From the NCBI GenBank assembly GCA_964647785.1, contig CAZYJD010000003.1, forward strand, positions 1 to 64,000: 64,000 nucleotides of DNA, given 5' to 3'. The notes beneath the pieces were generated by a model. The model was not told where the DNA came from, ran no database searches, and saw only the letters and a program-made list of their open reading frames with translations. Shown here piece after piece: positions 36,263 through 44,723 of this stretch. Within the stretch, counting starts at the first letter, position 1. Each line of letters opens with the position of its first letter. The position numbers and the translations under genes are program-made. The DNA is from CAZYJD01 sp964647785. GTDB taxonomy: Bacteria > Bacteroidota > Bacteroidia > NS11-12g > UBA9320.

Positions 36263-36961
36263 TCCCTTCAGAACAGAAAGTTCAGACGCAAATATGGCTA
36301 TTTTATTGTGGAAGGTGAAAAGGCTGTTCGAGAGTTTTGTGAAGGATCGCTTTTTCAGGTGGATGAAGTTTACTCAACGGAAGAATTATTTCTCGAAGGT
36401 CTGGATCATTCAATTGATATGCAATTGATTAGCCAAAAAGAGATGGATCGTATTTCAGCCTTCTCTACGCCCTCTCCAGCCGCTGCGCTTGTGCAAATCA
36501 GAGCATTTGATATCACTGAATACCCCTGTGAGAAGGGATGGGCTATTGCGGTTGACCGCATGAACGACCCCGGAAATTTAGGAACAATGATTCGCATTGC
36601 TGACTGGTATGGTTTAGATCGTATCTACATCGGTGACGGAAGCGTAGATGCCTTCAATCCCAAAACGATTTCTTCAAGCATGGGCAGCCTGAGCAGGGTT
36701 ATGCCAATAAATGTTGACCTCCAGCATTTCCTCGATACCCTCTCCATTCCATGTTATGCAGCTGTACTTGATGGAAAGGATGTTAAAACCATTGAGGCAA
36801 AGAAAGGTTTGCTACTCATAGGAAGCGAATCTCACGGCATTGAGCCAAAATTGCTCGAAAGCTGTGAAGAATTAATTTCTATCGGCAGAATTGGCAAAGC
36901 TGAAAGCTTGAACGCAGCCATTGCCACTGCCATTCTTTGTGAGCGGCTAATCAGAGGTTAA
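36227..36961 (+). CDS. TrmH/SpoU-family RNA 2'-O-methyltransferase
   Basis: 244 residues from the ATG at 36227; a GTG three codons upstream is also open. The N-terminal substrate-binding domain begins SNKLKFLQSLQNRKFRRKYG and contains FIVEGEKAV. The SPOUT knot motifs are VDRMNDPGNLGTMIRIADW, LLIGSESHGIEP and IGKAESLNAAIATAIL, which bind SAM. It methylates ribose 2'-OH in rRNA or tRNA; the target base is not known. It is divergent from the BamA-like gene, an arrangement common in Bacteroidota, but here the two 5' ends overlap if the TTG start of that gene is right. Confidence 0.92.
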   Translation: MALGSNKLKFLQSLQNRKFRRKYGYFIVEGEKAVREFCEGSLFQVDEVYSTEELFLEGLDHSIDMQLISQKEMDRISAFSTPSPAAALVQIRAFDITEYPCEKGWAIAVDRMNDPGNLGTMIRIADWYGLDRIYIGDGSVDAFNPKTISSSMGSLSRVMPINVDLQHFLDTLSIPCYAAVLDGKDVKTIEAKKGLLLIGSESHGIEPKLLESCEELISIGRIGKAESLNAAIATAILCERLIRG

Positions 36962-37013
36962 TGGCCCAAAGCTTCCGTGATACCTGGGGCCGGCGGCCAA
37001 AATGAATTGCAAC

Positions 37014-37871
37014 TCATTCTTTCCGGTACTTCTGCGAATTTTTAACACCGCCCCATAGCATTTGATAGCGGATCCACATTTCTTTTTTCCTTTTGAAATA
37101 ATCATAGGTTCCATCCGGCAAATAGTGCTCATAATCGCCCTGCATCATTGGATTTGGTGGAACCAGGTTGGAAAAAACAATCATTTCATCCTTCTCCTCA
37201 TACCGCAACAGCATGGTGGCCTCATCGGCAAATGTGAAAATAACCCTATTCTGCACCACATCATCCATCTGAAAAATAGGATGACCAAATACAGGCTCAT
37301 CTAATTCATTGAGCTGCAAAACATCTATCACCTTTTTATTGCATCCGGCATCCTCCCCATCCCAACCCAATAGCAGGTAATAATCCTGTTTTTGATATCG
37401 GTAGTGCATTATTTGATAATACAGTGCACCCACCCAGTGTTTGTTATCAGTAATTTCCTGCTCCGGGTGCTCAAAAATTTGTGCGCTATCATACAAGCCA
37501 TGTAACACCAGATCATCGCCATCCCCAATCTGAATGGCACCAAAATAGAGGTATTGTCCACTATCCAGCAGTAAATTCCAAGTAAAGATTCGGAACGCAT
37601 CATTCTTAGGTTTGAGGATAGACACCGTCTTGATCAAACTGAAGTTGTAGTTGAATGAGCCCGGAATCTGAAGCGCTTGTTTCAAAGTTTGAATGAAATA
37701 ATAACAGCTCGTTATTCTCTCATTCTCATCTTCACCATTGATGATTCGATAACTCAACCCTTCGAGTTGGTATTCAAAATCGCGAATGCTGTCCTTGAGA
37801 ATGGGATCCGAAATCTGTGCACTGCCATGAAGGAACATTAAAATTAGTGCTATTAAAGTTGGCAGTCGCAT
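37014..37871 (-). CDS. Exported protein of unknown function
   Basis: 285 residues from the ATG at 37871, which directly gives a signal peptide MRLPTLIALILMFLHGSAQ; the frame upstream to 38069 runs into the thiolase gene and is rejected. The mature part is a mixed alpha/beta protein rich in aromatic residues, with FRIFTWNLLLDSGQYLYFGAIQ near the middle, WVGALYYQIM and the block LLLGWDGEDAGCNKKVIDVL. It has no lipobox or known catalytic motif that I can name. It follows the thiolase by 40 nt on the same strand. Confidence 0.75.
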   Translation of the reverse strand: MRLPTLIALILMFLHGSAQISDPILKDSIRDFEYQLEGLSYRIINGEDENERITSCYYFIQTLKQALQIPGSFNYNFSLIKTVSILKPKNDAFRIFTWNLLLDSGQYLYFGAIQIGDGDDLVLHGLYDSAQIFEHPEQEITDNKHWVGALYYQIMHYRYQKQDYYLLLGWDGEDAGCNKKVIDVLQLNELDEPVFGHPIFQMDDVVQNRVIFTFADEATMLLRYEEKDEMIVFSNLVPPNPMMQGDYEHYLPDGTYDYFKRKKEMWIRYQMLWGGVKNSQKYRKE

Positions 37872-37911
37872 CCCTTTTGAAAACGAAATCCGGGTGATAA
37901 TTATTGCCGAA

Positions 37912-39087
37912 TTACATTTCAAGAACCATGGCAGAAGCTCCGCCTCCTCCATTGCAAATACCGGCTGCACCCCATTTTCCTGATTTGCTTTTGAGTACAT
38001 GCAAAAGGGTAACCAAAATTCGTGCACCTGATGCGCCAAGCGGATGACCCAGTGAAACAGCACCGCCATTCACATTCACCTTCGCAGGATCGAGTTTCAG
38101 CAATTGGTTGTTGATGATACTGACCACTGAAAATGCTTCATTGATCTCAAAGTAATCGATATCAGAAAGGGAACAACCCGCCTGCGCAACTGCCTTTGGC
38201 AATGCCTTGGCTGGTGCAGTAGTGAACCATTCCGGTTCCTGTGCAGCATCAGAAAAACCTGCAATTCGTGCCAGAGGAGTCAATCCAAGTTCCTTCACTT
38301 TTTGTTCGCTCATGAGCAAAATAGCAGCAGCTCCATCATTCAGGGTGCTTGCATTTGCAGCGGTGATGGTACCATCTTTCTGAAACACGGGTCGCAATTC
38401 AGGAATTTTTTCGTATCGAACGCTCTTATACTCCTCGTCTTCACTAAAAACGATGGGGTCCCCTTTGCGTTGTGGGATTTCCACAGGAACAATTTCATCC
38501 TTGAAAGCACCTGCTTGCCAGGCGGCTTCTGACCGTTTGTATGACTCGATGGCAAATGCATCCTGATCATCCCTGCTGATGTTATGCACTTTGGCAGTAT
38601 TCTCGGCAGCATTGCCCATGTGGTACTGATTGTACACATCGGTTAGTCCATCGTGCACCAACCCATCAGTCAAAGTGATGTTGCCGAGCTTCGTTCCTGT
38701 TCTGGAAGCGGTGTGATAATGCGGCACCATGCTCATGTTTTCCATACCACCGGCAATCACCACATCATTCTGGCCTAGCATGATGCTTTGCGCTGCCAAT
38801 GCAACCGCCTTCATGCCTGAAGCACAAACTTTATTGATGGTGGTACATGGGGTTTCGGGGCTCAATCCGGCAAAAATGGCTGCTTGTCTGGCGGGGGCTT
38901 GCCCCAATCCTGCCTGCAACACATTGCCCATGAACACTTCCTGAACCATTGCCGCATCCACACCTGCCTTTTCCAAAGCTCCTTTTATGGCAATGGCACC
39001 CAAACGAGGTGCAGGGATGGTTGATAAACTTCCATTGAAACTCCCCATGGGGGTTCTAACTGCTGAAACGATATACACTTTATTCAT
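37912..39087 (-). CDS. Acetyl-CoA C-acetyltransferase (thiolase II)
   Basis: 391 residues, the standard thiolase length. Nucleophile Cys88 lies in NKVCASGMKA. The active-site His348 is in GGAVSLGHPLGASGAR and the acid/base Cys378 in GICNGGGGASAM. NEAFSVVS is also present. It condenses two acetyl-CoA to acetoacetyl-CoA or runs the reverse in degradation. No other fatty-acid oxidation or mevalonate gene is adjacent. The preceding 127-bp divergent gap with nusB carries a -7 box on each strand. Confidence 0.94.
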   Translation of the reverse strand: MNKVYIVSAVRTPMGSFNGSLSTIPAPRLGAIAIKGALEKAGVDAAMVQEVFMGNVLQAGLGQAPARQAAIFAGLSPETPCTTINKVCASGMKAVALAAQSIMLGQNDVVIAGGMENMSMVPHYHTASRTGTKLGNITLTDGLVHDGLTDVYNQYHMGNAAENTAKVHNISRDDQDAFAIESYKRSEAAWQAGAFKDEIVPVEIPQRKGDPIVFSEDEEYKSVRYEKIPELRPVFQKDGTITAANASTLNDGAAAILLMSEQKVKELGLTPLARIAGFSDAAQEPEWFTTAPAKALPKAVAQAGCSLSDIDYFEINEAFSVVSIINNQLLKLDPAKVNVNGGAVSLGHPLGASGARILVTLLHVLKSKSGKWGAAGICNGGGGASAMVLEM

Positions 39088-39104
39088 GGTCCCAAATTTT
39101 GCTG

Positions 39105-39112
39105 CAAAATTA
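39105..39112 (-). promoter_or_regulatory. -7 box TAATTTTG for the thiolase gene
   Basis: An exact TAnnTTTG on the minus strand ending 17 nt before the thiolase ATG. No -33 element at standard spacing was seen. Confidence 0.5.
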
Positions 39113-39183
39113 GGGTAAATAGCCAGAGGAGCATACTTTCTTCAAAGAAGGCCCTGCGATAAAGTTTTCATTGCCAATTGTCT

Positions 39184-39191
39184 TACTTTTG
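39184..39191 (+). promoter_or_regulatory. -7 box TACTTTTG for the nusB operon
   Basis: An exact TAnnTTTG ending 23 nt before the nusB ATG. A purine-rich AGCAGGGGGG stands directly before the ATG, one of the few Shine-Dalgarno-like sites in the window. Confidence 0.5.
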
Positions 39192-39214
39192 CGCCCTCAT
39201 TCAGAGCAGGGGGG

Positions 39215-40153
39215 ATGTTAAATAGAAGACTCATCAGGGTAAAAGTGTTTCAGGCATATTACGCCGCTGAAACAGATAAGGAAGATAAATTGGCGCTCAG
39301 AAAGGCTGAATCCTTTTTGATGCACTCACTTGAAGGAATTGAGGAGGCTTTTTTCGCGGCTGTATTATTTCCTTATGACTTGAAACATTTCATGGAGCAG
39401 GAATTCGGAGCAAACGATCAGCCGCACAACCGCCAAAGCGAGCGAAAGAAAGCTGCGCGTCTGCTTTCTTCCATGAGTTTCTGGCAGCGCCTTGAACAAA
39501 CACCTGCTATTCGTGAACGAATCGATAAACCCCGCTATAACTGGAGTCAGGATGCAGCATTTCTCAGGCTGATGCTGAAAGCCCTTTTACAGGAAGATTT
39601 TTTCATCGCAGCTATCGAAAATGAGCAGGTAAGCGATGAATACGATTTTATGCTCAACATGTATGATTTTTTCCTTCTTAAAAACGAAGACTTCATGCAG
39701 CAATTTGAAGGCATGCATATGTATTGGGAAGACGAAAGAACCCCGGTCATGCAGTCCATTAAAAAACTTCTGAAAAATAAGGGGGAAGTGTCTTTGGAAA
39801 TCCCCGAATTATCTCCTGATTGGGAAGATGATTCAAGTTTTGCAAAAGCATTGCTTCGTTGTGCCATTGAAAATGAGGAAGCATACACCAAAATCATTGC
39901 TTCTTTCACCCCCGATTGGGAAACAGACCGAATGGCGAGAACAGATATGCTCATCATGGTGATGGCCATGTGTGAATTTCTTCAGTTCCCCTACATCCCT
40001 GTTAAGGTTAGCCTGAACGAATACCTCGAACTTGCCAAAAGATACAGCACCCCTCAAAGCAGCAAGTTTGTCAATGGCGTGTTAGATAAGTTGCTGAAAA
40101 AACTTCAGCAGGAAAATAAGGTTATTAAGAAAGGAAGAGGTTTACTCGAATAA
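39215..40153 (+). CDS. nusB: Transcription antitermination protein NusB with N-terminal extension
   Basis: 312 residues, about twice the ~140 of E. coli NusB. The recognisable NusB fold is C-terminal: LLRCAIENEEAYTKIIASFTPDW, RTDMLIMVMAMCEF and the RYSTPQSSKFVNGVLDKLL end. The first ~170 residues are helical and start RRLIRVKVFQAYYA, itself NusB-like, so the protein may have a duplicated helical bundle. This long form is usual in Bacteroidota. NusB with NusE binds boxA RNA during rRNA transcription. It heads a run of nusB, DUF1573, yajC, coaE and a phosphoribosyltransferase. Confidence 0.9.
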   Translation: MLNRRLIRVKVFQAYYAAETDKEDKLALRKAESFLMHSLEGIEEAFFAAVLFPYDLKHFMEQEFGANDQPHNRQSERKKAARLLSSMSFWQRLEQTPAIRERIDKPRYNWSQDAAFLRLMLKALLQEDFFIAAIENEQVSDEYDFMLNMYDFFLLKNEDFMQQFEGMHMYWEDERTPVMQSIKKLLKNKGEVSLEIPELSPDWEDDSSFAKALLRCAIENEEAYTKIIASFTPDWETDRMARTDMLIMVMAMCEFLQFPYIPVKVSLNEYLELAKRYSTPQSSKFVNGVLDKLLKKLQQENKVIKKGRGLLE

Positions 40154-40171
40154 GTGCTTCGCTGAACTTCT

Positions 40172-40179
40172 TAACTTTG
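40172..40179 (+). promoter_or_regulatory. -7 box TAACTTTG before the DUF1573 gene
   Basis: An exact TAnnTTTG in the 48-nt gap after nusB, ending 22 nt before the next ATG. It suggests that the lipoprotein-yajC-coaE genes also have their own promoter. Confidence 0.5.
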
Positions 40180-40201
40180 CAACGGTTATACAAATCGAGT
40201 T

Positions 40202-40693
40202 ATGAAAAAATACGCAATTCTTCTATTTACAACAGCGGTTCTCGCTTCTTGCGGTGGCGGTAATGAGGTAAAAGAAACCAGCCGCATCAACAATGACGAA
40301 CCAAGCTTAGACGCAGAGCTCATCGAACAAAATGGCAGTGCCGAGGAACAAACTTCAACCGAAGGCCGCATCGAAGAGCCCTTCTTCTCATTTGCAGAAG
40401 AAGTTTGGGATTTCGGTGTAATTGTGGAGGGGGAAAAGGTAAGCCACACCTTTAAATTTCAGAACACGGGAGGAGCACCTTTGGTGATCAGCAATGTGAG
40501 CACCACTTGCGGTTGCACGGTTCCTCAATGGCCAAAAGATCCCATACAACCCGGTCAGGGCAGTGAAATAGCCGTAACCTTCGATAGCAATGGGAAAGCA
40601 GGAAACGTTACCAAAGACATCAATATCATTGCCAATACCAACCCTGTTCAGAAGATCATAAGAATCAAAGCACAGGTTGAACCGGCACAATAA
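40202..40693 (+). CDS. DUF1573 lipoprotein
   Basis: 163 residues. The signal ends in a lipobox VLASC, so Cys17 would be lipidated, and a Ser/Glu-rich linker of ~40 residues follows. The DUF1573 domain at ~64-161 shows WDFGVIVEGEKVSHTFKFQN, the TTCGCT cysteine pair and a VTFDSNGKAGNVTKDI strand. This Ig-like ASPM/Hydin-type domain is very common in Bacteroidota lipoproteins, with no established activity. Its place between nusB and yajC is conserved in the phylum, in my recollection. Confidence 0.88.
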   Translation: MKKYAILLFTTAVLASCGGGNEVKETSRINNDEPSLDAELIEQNGSAEEQTSTEGRIEEPFFSFAEEVWDFGVIVEGEKVSHTFKFQNTGGAPLVISNVSTTCGCTVPQWPKDPIQPGQGSEIAVTFDSNGKAGNVTKDINIIANTNPVQKIIRIKAQVEPAQ

Positions 40694-40708
40694 GATTAAC
40701 AACATATT

Positions 40709-40993
40709 ATGAACCCAGCAAACATGAACCTCATTTTCATCGGACTGATGATTGCCGTTTTTTATTTCTTCATCATCTTACCCCAAGTGCGCAAAACCAA
40801 GGCGCAAAGAAAATTCATGGATGAATTGAAAAAAGGTGACAAAGTTGTTACCACTGGTGGTCTTCACGGAAAAGTAGATTCTTTGGATAAAACCACCATC
40901 ATGCTGGATGCTGGCGGTGGCATCAGACTGAAAGTTGAAAGAAGTGCCATCAATATGGACACAACCCAGCTATTGGAAAAGAATCAGTCATAA
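40709..40993 (+). CDS. yajC: Preprotein translocase accessory subunit YajC
   Basis: 94 residues with one membrane segment (~6-26, LIFIGLMIAVFYFFIILPQ) and the signature RKFMDELKKGDKVVTTGGLHGKV. YajC associates with SecDF at the inner membrane. The stop is followed without a gap by the TTG start of coaE. A YbbR-domain gene, which often sits between yajC and coaE in this phylum, is missing here. Confidence 0.93.
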   Translation: MNPANMNLIFIGLMIAVFYFFIILPQVRKTKAQRKFMDELKKGDKVVTTGGLHGKVDSLDKTTIMLDAGGGIRLKVERSAINMDTTQLLEKNQS

Positions 40994-41614
40994 TTGATTA
41001 ATCAACGGCATCTGAAAGCGGGAATTACAGGAGGAATCGGGGTCGGTAAATCAACGGTGTGCAAAATATTTACGCGCCTTAATATTCCGGTATATCAGGC
41101 CGATGATCGAGCCAAGTTTTTGATGAACAACGATGAAGACATCATCAAAAAGGTTCGTCAGGCATTTGGTTGGGATGCCTACGACCGTCAAAATAAACTG
41201 AACCGCCCTTATCTGGCCAAAGTTGTTTTTAATGACCCCAGACAGCTTAAAATTCTCAATGCCATTGTACACCCTGCCGTACTTCAGGACTATAACGATT
41301 GGGTAAAAGCACAAGAAGACATTGCTCCTTACAGCATCAAGGAAGCGGCCATCATGTTTGAAACCGACAGTTACAAACAGCTTGATCGCATCATTGTGGT
41401 AACTTCTCCCATCAATACGCGCATAGAACGTATCATGAAGCGCGATCACATGAAACGCGATGAAGTTCTGAAACGCATAGAGAACCAGATGACCGATAAA
41501 GAGCGACTGGAAAAGGCAGATTATGTTATCCGCAACGATGGCAAGCATTCTCTCATTAAACAATGTCTGGAAATACATCATGAAATCCTGCAACTTTGCA
41601 GTGCAACCGCCTAA
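40994..41614 (+). CDS. coaE: Dephospho-CoA kinase
   Basis: 206 residues, normal length. The P-loop reads GITGGIGVGKST (about 10-21), followed by VYQADDRAKFLM (the substrate DxR region), HPAVLQDYNDW and LEKADYVIRNDG. It phosphorylates the 3'-OH of dephospho-CoA in the last step of CoA synthesis. The start is a TTG directly after the yajC stop; no ATG precedes the P-loop strand. A PRTase gene follows after two bases. Confidence 0.95.
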   Translation: MINQRHLKAGITGGIGVGKSTVCKIFTRLNIPVYQADDRAKFLMNNDEDIIKKVRQAFGWDAYDRQNKLNRPYLAKVVFNDPRQLKILNAIVHPAVLQDYNDWVKAQEDIAPYSIKEAAIMFETDSYKQLDRIIVVTSPINTRIERIMKRDHMKRDEVLKRIENQMTDKERLEKADYVIRNDGKHSLIKQCLEIHHEILQLCSATA

Positions 41615-41616
41615 AT

Positions 41617-42129
41617 ATGAACAATCATAACAACAGACAGGTTCTAGATCATCTTGCCATATTGAGAAGAATACGGCGCATGGCCTGGCAGATGTATGAA
41701 GAATCTTATGCTGAAGATGAGATGGTTATTGTAGGAATCAAAGAAGCGGGTTTACACATTGCCAAACTACTCAGCGATGAACTCGAACGCATCGGAGGAG
41801 AAATGACCATCACTCTTATTGGAGTAAGTGTGAACAAACAAGCTCCATTTGCATCTGAAATTCAGTTTGATCAGGAATTGGATATTAAATCGAAATCAGT
41901 GATTTTGGTCGATGATGTACTCAATACAGGAAAGACCCTGATTGCTGCATCCATTCCTCTGCTGCAGTCTTCTCCAGCAAGACTTAAGACAGCAATTTTA
42001 GCCAACCGCGACCACAAGCAATATCCGATTGCAGCGGATTACGTAGGCATTTCACTCGCCACCACCCTGGAAGAACACATCACTTTCAGCATCTCCGAAA
42101 ACGGTGAAATGAGTGTTCAACTCGATTGA
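41617..42129 (+). CDS. Phosphoribosyltransferase (PyrR-like)
   Basis: 170 residues from the ATG two bases after the coaE stop; a frame extension to 41596 is rejected. The PRPP-binding motif VILVDDVLNTGKTL is at ~95-108. The MVIVGIKEAGLHIAKLL block and the flexible-loop region match type I PRTases close to PyrR and other small bifunctional members. RNA-binding regulation of pyr genes cannot be inferred, since no pyrimidine gene is nearby. Its 3' end overlaps the convergent flavoprotein by 13 nt. Confidence 0.85.
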   Translation: MNNHNNRQVLDHLAILRRIRRMAWQMYEESYAEDEMVIVGIKEAGLHIAKLLSDELERIGGEMTITLIGVSVNKQAPFASEIQFDQELDIKSKSVILVDDVLNTGKTLIAASIPLLQSSPARLKTAILANRDHKQYPIAADYVGISLATTLEEHITFSISENGEMSVQLD

Positions 42130-43718
42130 TTGACTCCGGTTTCTAGCTCCATTCGTCTCACTGCCTCTTGGGCACAACGCATTCCATCTACAGCGGCAGA
42201 CACAATTCCGCCTGCATATCCCGCGCCCTCTCCACAGGGATATAATCCAGCAACATCGGGATGCTGAAGATTCGTGGGGTCTCTCGGTATTCTAACGGGG
42301 CTTGAAGTTCTGCTTTCTGTTGCCACCAGCACTGCATCAGGGCTATGATAGCCCTTCATTTTCTTTCCAAACTGAATCAAGCCGTCCCTCAACGCCTTTG
42401 TTACAGCGACTGGCAGTACCTGGCTCAAATCAGCAGAGCGAATTCCCGGCACATAAGAACATTCAGGAAGACTCGATGACAAACGGCCTTCAATAAAATC
42501 GGTCATGCGCTGGGCAGGAGCTACCAAATTCCCACCGCCTGCAATATTTGCCTTTGCCTCCGTTTCCTCCTGAAACTTCAATGCAGCAAGTGAGCCATAT
42601 TCCCCAAGCCAAGATTTCCAGTCGACCGGGCCCACAGAAACCACCATGCCGCTATTGGCAAATTTCCCATTCCTCTTCGAGGGCGACCAGCCATTTACCA
42701 CCAGGTGATTTTGATCGGTGGAAGCTGGTGCAATGATCCCCCCGGGGCACATGCAAAAACTAAACACCCCCCTCCCCTTTGCCTGGGTAACCAAGTTGTA
42801 ATAGGCGGGCGGTAAATAGGCATCCCGAAGGTCGCAATGGTATTGAATGCGGTCAATTTGTTCCTGTGGATGTTCGATGCGCACACCTAAGGCAAACTCC
42901 TTGTTTTCGAGCTGTATGCCTTTTTGGTGCAGTAGTTCGTAAATATCGCGAGCACTGTGTCCAGTTGCCAGAATGAGATCCCTTCCTGCAAAAAAACGGC
43001 CATCATTAAGTTCTACCCCTTCCACCCCGTGCTCACCCATGCGGATATCAGTTATTTTGGCTTCAAACAAGATTTCACCGCCCTTTTCGCGTATGCTGTT
43101 GCGGAGGTTCTCCACTATTGCAGGTAATTTATTGGTACCGATATGCGGTCTGGCATTTATACGGATGTCAGCCGATGCACCGTGTTGTATAAGGATATCG
43201 AGCACCTTGTTTACCTGCCCCCTTTTTTTCGAACGGGTATAGAGCTTCCCATCGCTATAGGTGCCTGCTCCTCCTTCTCCAAAACAATAATTGCTGTCGG
43301 GATCAACCTGTCCGAGGCGATTGAGTTGTGCGAGATCCCTTCTTCGTTCTCTTACCATCTTGCCTCGCTCCAGTACCACCGGTCTGATGCCATGTTCGAG
43401 CAGCTCAAGGGCAGCAAAAATACCCGCAGGACCAAATCCTGCAATCAGTACTTCACGCTCTTTAAGCGTTTTGGGATAAACCGGCTGAAAGGCATCCTGC
43501 GGTAGCAATTTACCATCGGTGCAATATTGGATCTGCAACAAAATGCGAACGGGGCTTCTGCGGGCATCAATCGATCTGCGTGAAATGCGCCAATCACTTA
43601 TTTGATCGGCCGTTAAGCCCCCTCCTTTACACAATGCCCTGAATACCTCCGCTTCTACTGCCGCATCTGCAGGAGAAAGATGCAATTCTATTTCCGAAAA
43701 TGGTCCGCTTTTTTGCAT
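42117..43718 (-). CDS. COG2509-type FAD-dependent dehydrogenase
   Basis: 533 residues from the ATG at 43718; the -7 box 7 nt before it favours this start over open-frame ATGs further upstream (43736 and 43808). An N-terminal ~95-residue domain is followed by the dinucleotide-binding strand VLIAGFGPAGIFAALELL-like segment. The family's hallmark is NYCFGEGGAGTYSDGKLYTR, and CPGGIIAPASTDQNHLVVNG and GEGAGYAGGIVSAAVDG complete the match. This widespread flavoprotein family has no settled physiological role. It is divergent from the transketolase operon. Confidence 0.9.
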   Translation of the reverse strand: MQKSGPFSEIELHLSPADAAVEAEVFRALCKGGGLTADQISDWRISRRSIDARRSPVRILLQIQYCTDGKLLPQDAFQPVYPKTLKEREVLIAGFGPAGIFAALELLEHGIRPVVLERGKMVRERRRDLAQLNRLGQVDPDSNYCFGEGGAGTYSDGKLYTRSKKRGQVNKVLDILIQHGASADIRINARPHIGTNKLPAIVENLRNSIREKGGEILFEAKITDIRMGEHGVEGVELNDGRFFAGRDLILATGHSARDIYELLHQKGIQLENKEFALGVRIEHPQEQIDRIQYHCDLRDAYLPPAYYNLVTQAKGRGVFSFCMCPGGIIAPASTDQNHLVVNGWSPSKRNGKFANSGMVVSVGPVDWKSWLGEYGSLAALKFQEETEAKANIAGGGNLVAPAQRMTDFIEGRLSSSLPECSYVPGIRSADLSQVLPVAVTKALRDGLIQFGKKMKGYHSPDAVLVATESRTSSPVRIPRDPTNLQHPDVAGLYPCGEGAGYAGGIVSAAVDGMRCAQEAVRRMELETGVNQSS

Positions 43719-43725
43719 AAAGGAA

Positions 43726-43733
43726 CAAAGATA
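43726..43733 (-). promoter_or_regulatory. -7 box TATCTTTG for the COG2509 gene
   Basis: An exact TAnnTTTG on the minus strand whose last base is 7 nt before the ATG at 43718, predicting a nearly leaderless mRNA and supporting that start. Confidence 0.5.
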
Positions 43734-43842
43734 CATCCTGGTGATATGTGCATAAAAAGGAAATAACTTATGCTGCTCACAAGCTTCATTTACAGTGGGT
43801 TTTGGCACTTATTTTGTTTTTTTGCTGCTTAATATTCATTCA

Positions 43843-44688
43843 ATGAGCAGTATTTCCGAACTGCAACGCCTCGTTCCGCAGGTACGCAGAGACATCGTTC
43901 GCATGGTACATGCAGTGCAATCGGGCCATCCGGGTGGTTCTTTGGGTTGCACCGAATTTTTTGTAGCCATGTTTTTTAACATCATGGACCATCAACCCAA
44001 TCCTTTTCAGCCGGAAGGAAAAGGTGAAGATGTCTTCATCTTAAGCAATGGTCATATTTCTCCTGTTTATTACAGCGCTCTTGCAAGAAGCGGATATTTT
44101 CCGGTGGCGGAATTAAGCACTTTCAGAAAGTTGAATTCAAGATTACAGGGTCATCCTGCTACTGAAGAAGGTTTACCAGGCATTCGGATTGCTTCGGGAT
44201 CATTGGGTCAGGGGCTTTCTGTGGCCACCGGCATTGCTCTTTCTAAGAAACTCGCAAAAGACGATAAAAATGTTTTTGTTCTCTGTGGGGACGGCGAATT
44301 GCAAGAGGGGCAAAATTGGGAAGCCATCATGTTTGCTGCCCACAACAAAGTAGATAACCTCATCGCAGTGGTCGATTTTAATGGGCAGCAAATTGATGGT
44401 TCCACGAAAGATGTAATGGGAATGACTGAATACAAATCAAAATTTGAATCCTTTGGATGGACCACCTTGCAGATGGAAGGAAATGATTTGGAAAGCATTC
44501 TGTTTACCATGAAGGAAGCCAAAGCATTAAGTGGAAAGGGCAAACCTGTTTTCGTGATTATGAAAACTGAAATGGGTCATGGGGTCGATTTTATGATGGG
44601 CTCACACCAATGGCATGGAATTGCTCCGAATAATGAACAATTGGCTGAAGCACTTGCTCAAAACGAAGAAACAATTGGCGACTATTGA
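43843..44688 (+). CDS. Transketolase, N-terminal (TPP-binding) subunit
   Basis: 281 residues from the ATG at 43843; the upstream frame part (FGTYFVFLLL) is not conserved. SGHPGGSLGCTEF at the front, GSLGQGLSVATGIALSKKL, and the TPP motif GDGELQEGQNWEAIMFAAHN... DFNG are all present. Together with the C-terminal half encoded 1.4 kb downstream it forms the full enzyme of the pentose phosphate pathway, as in archaea and many Bacteroidota with split transketolases. A secreted VWA gene lies between the halves, which is unusual. Confidence 0.94.
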   Translation: MSSISELQRLVPQVRRDIVRMVHAVQSGHPGGSLGCTEFFVAMFFNIMDHQPNPFQPEGKGEDVFILSNGHISPVYYSALARSGYFPVAELSTFRKLNSRLQGHPATEEGLPGIRIASGSLGQGLSVATGIALSKKLAKDDKNVFVLCGDGELQEGQNWEAIMFAAHNKVDNLIAVVDFNGQQIDGSTKDVMGMTEYKSKFESFGWTTLQMEGNDLESILFTMKEAKALSGKGKPVFVIMKTEMGHGVDFMMGSHQWHGIAPNNEQLAEALAQNEETIGDY

Positions 44689-44723
44689 ATAATAAAGCAG
44701 CAGTATATCAGGTTTATCATATC

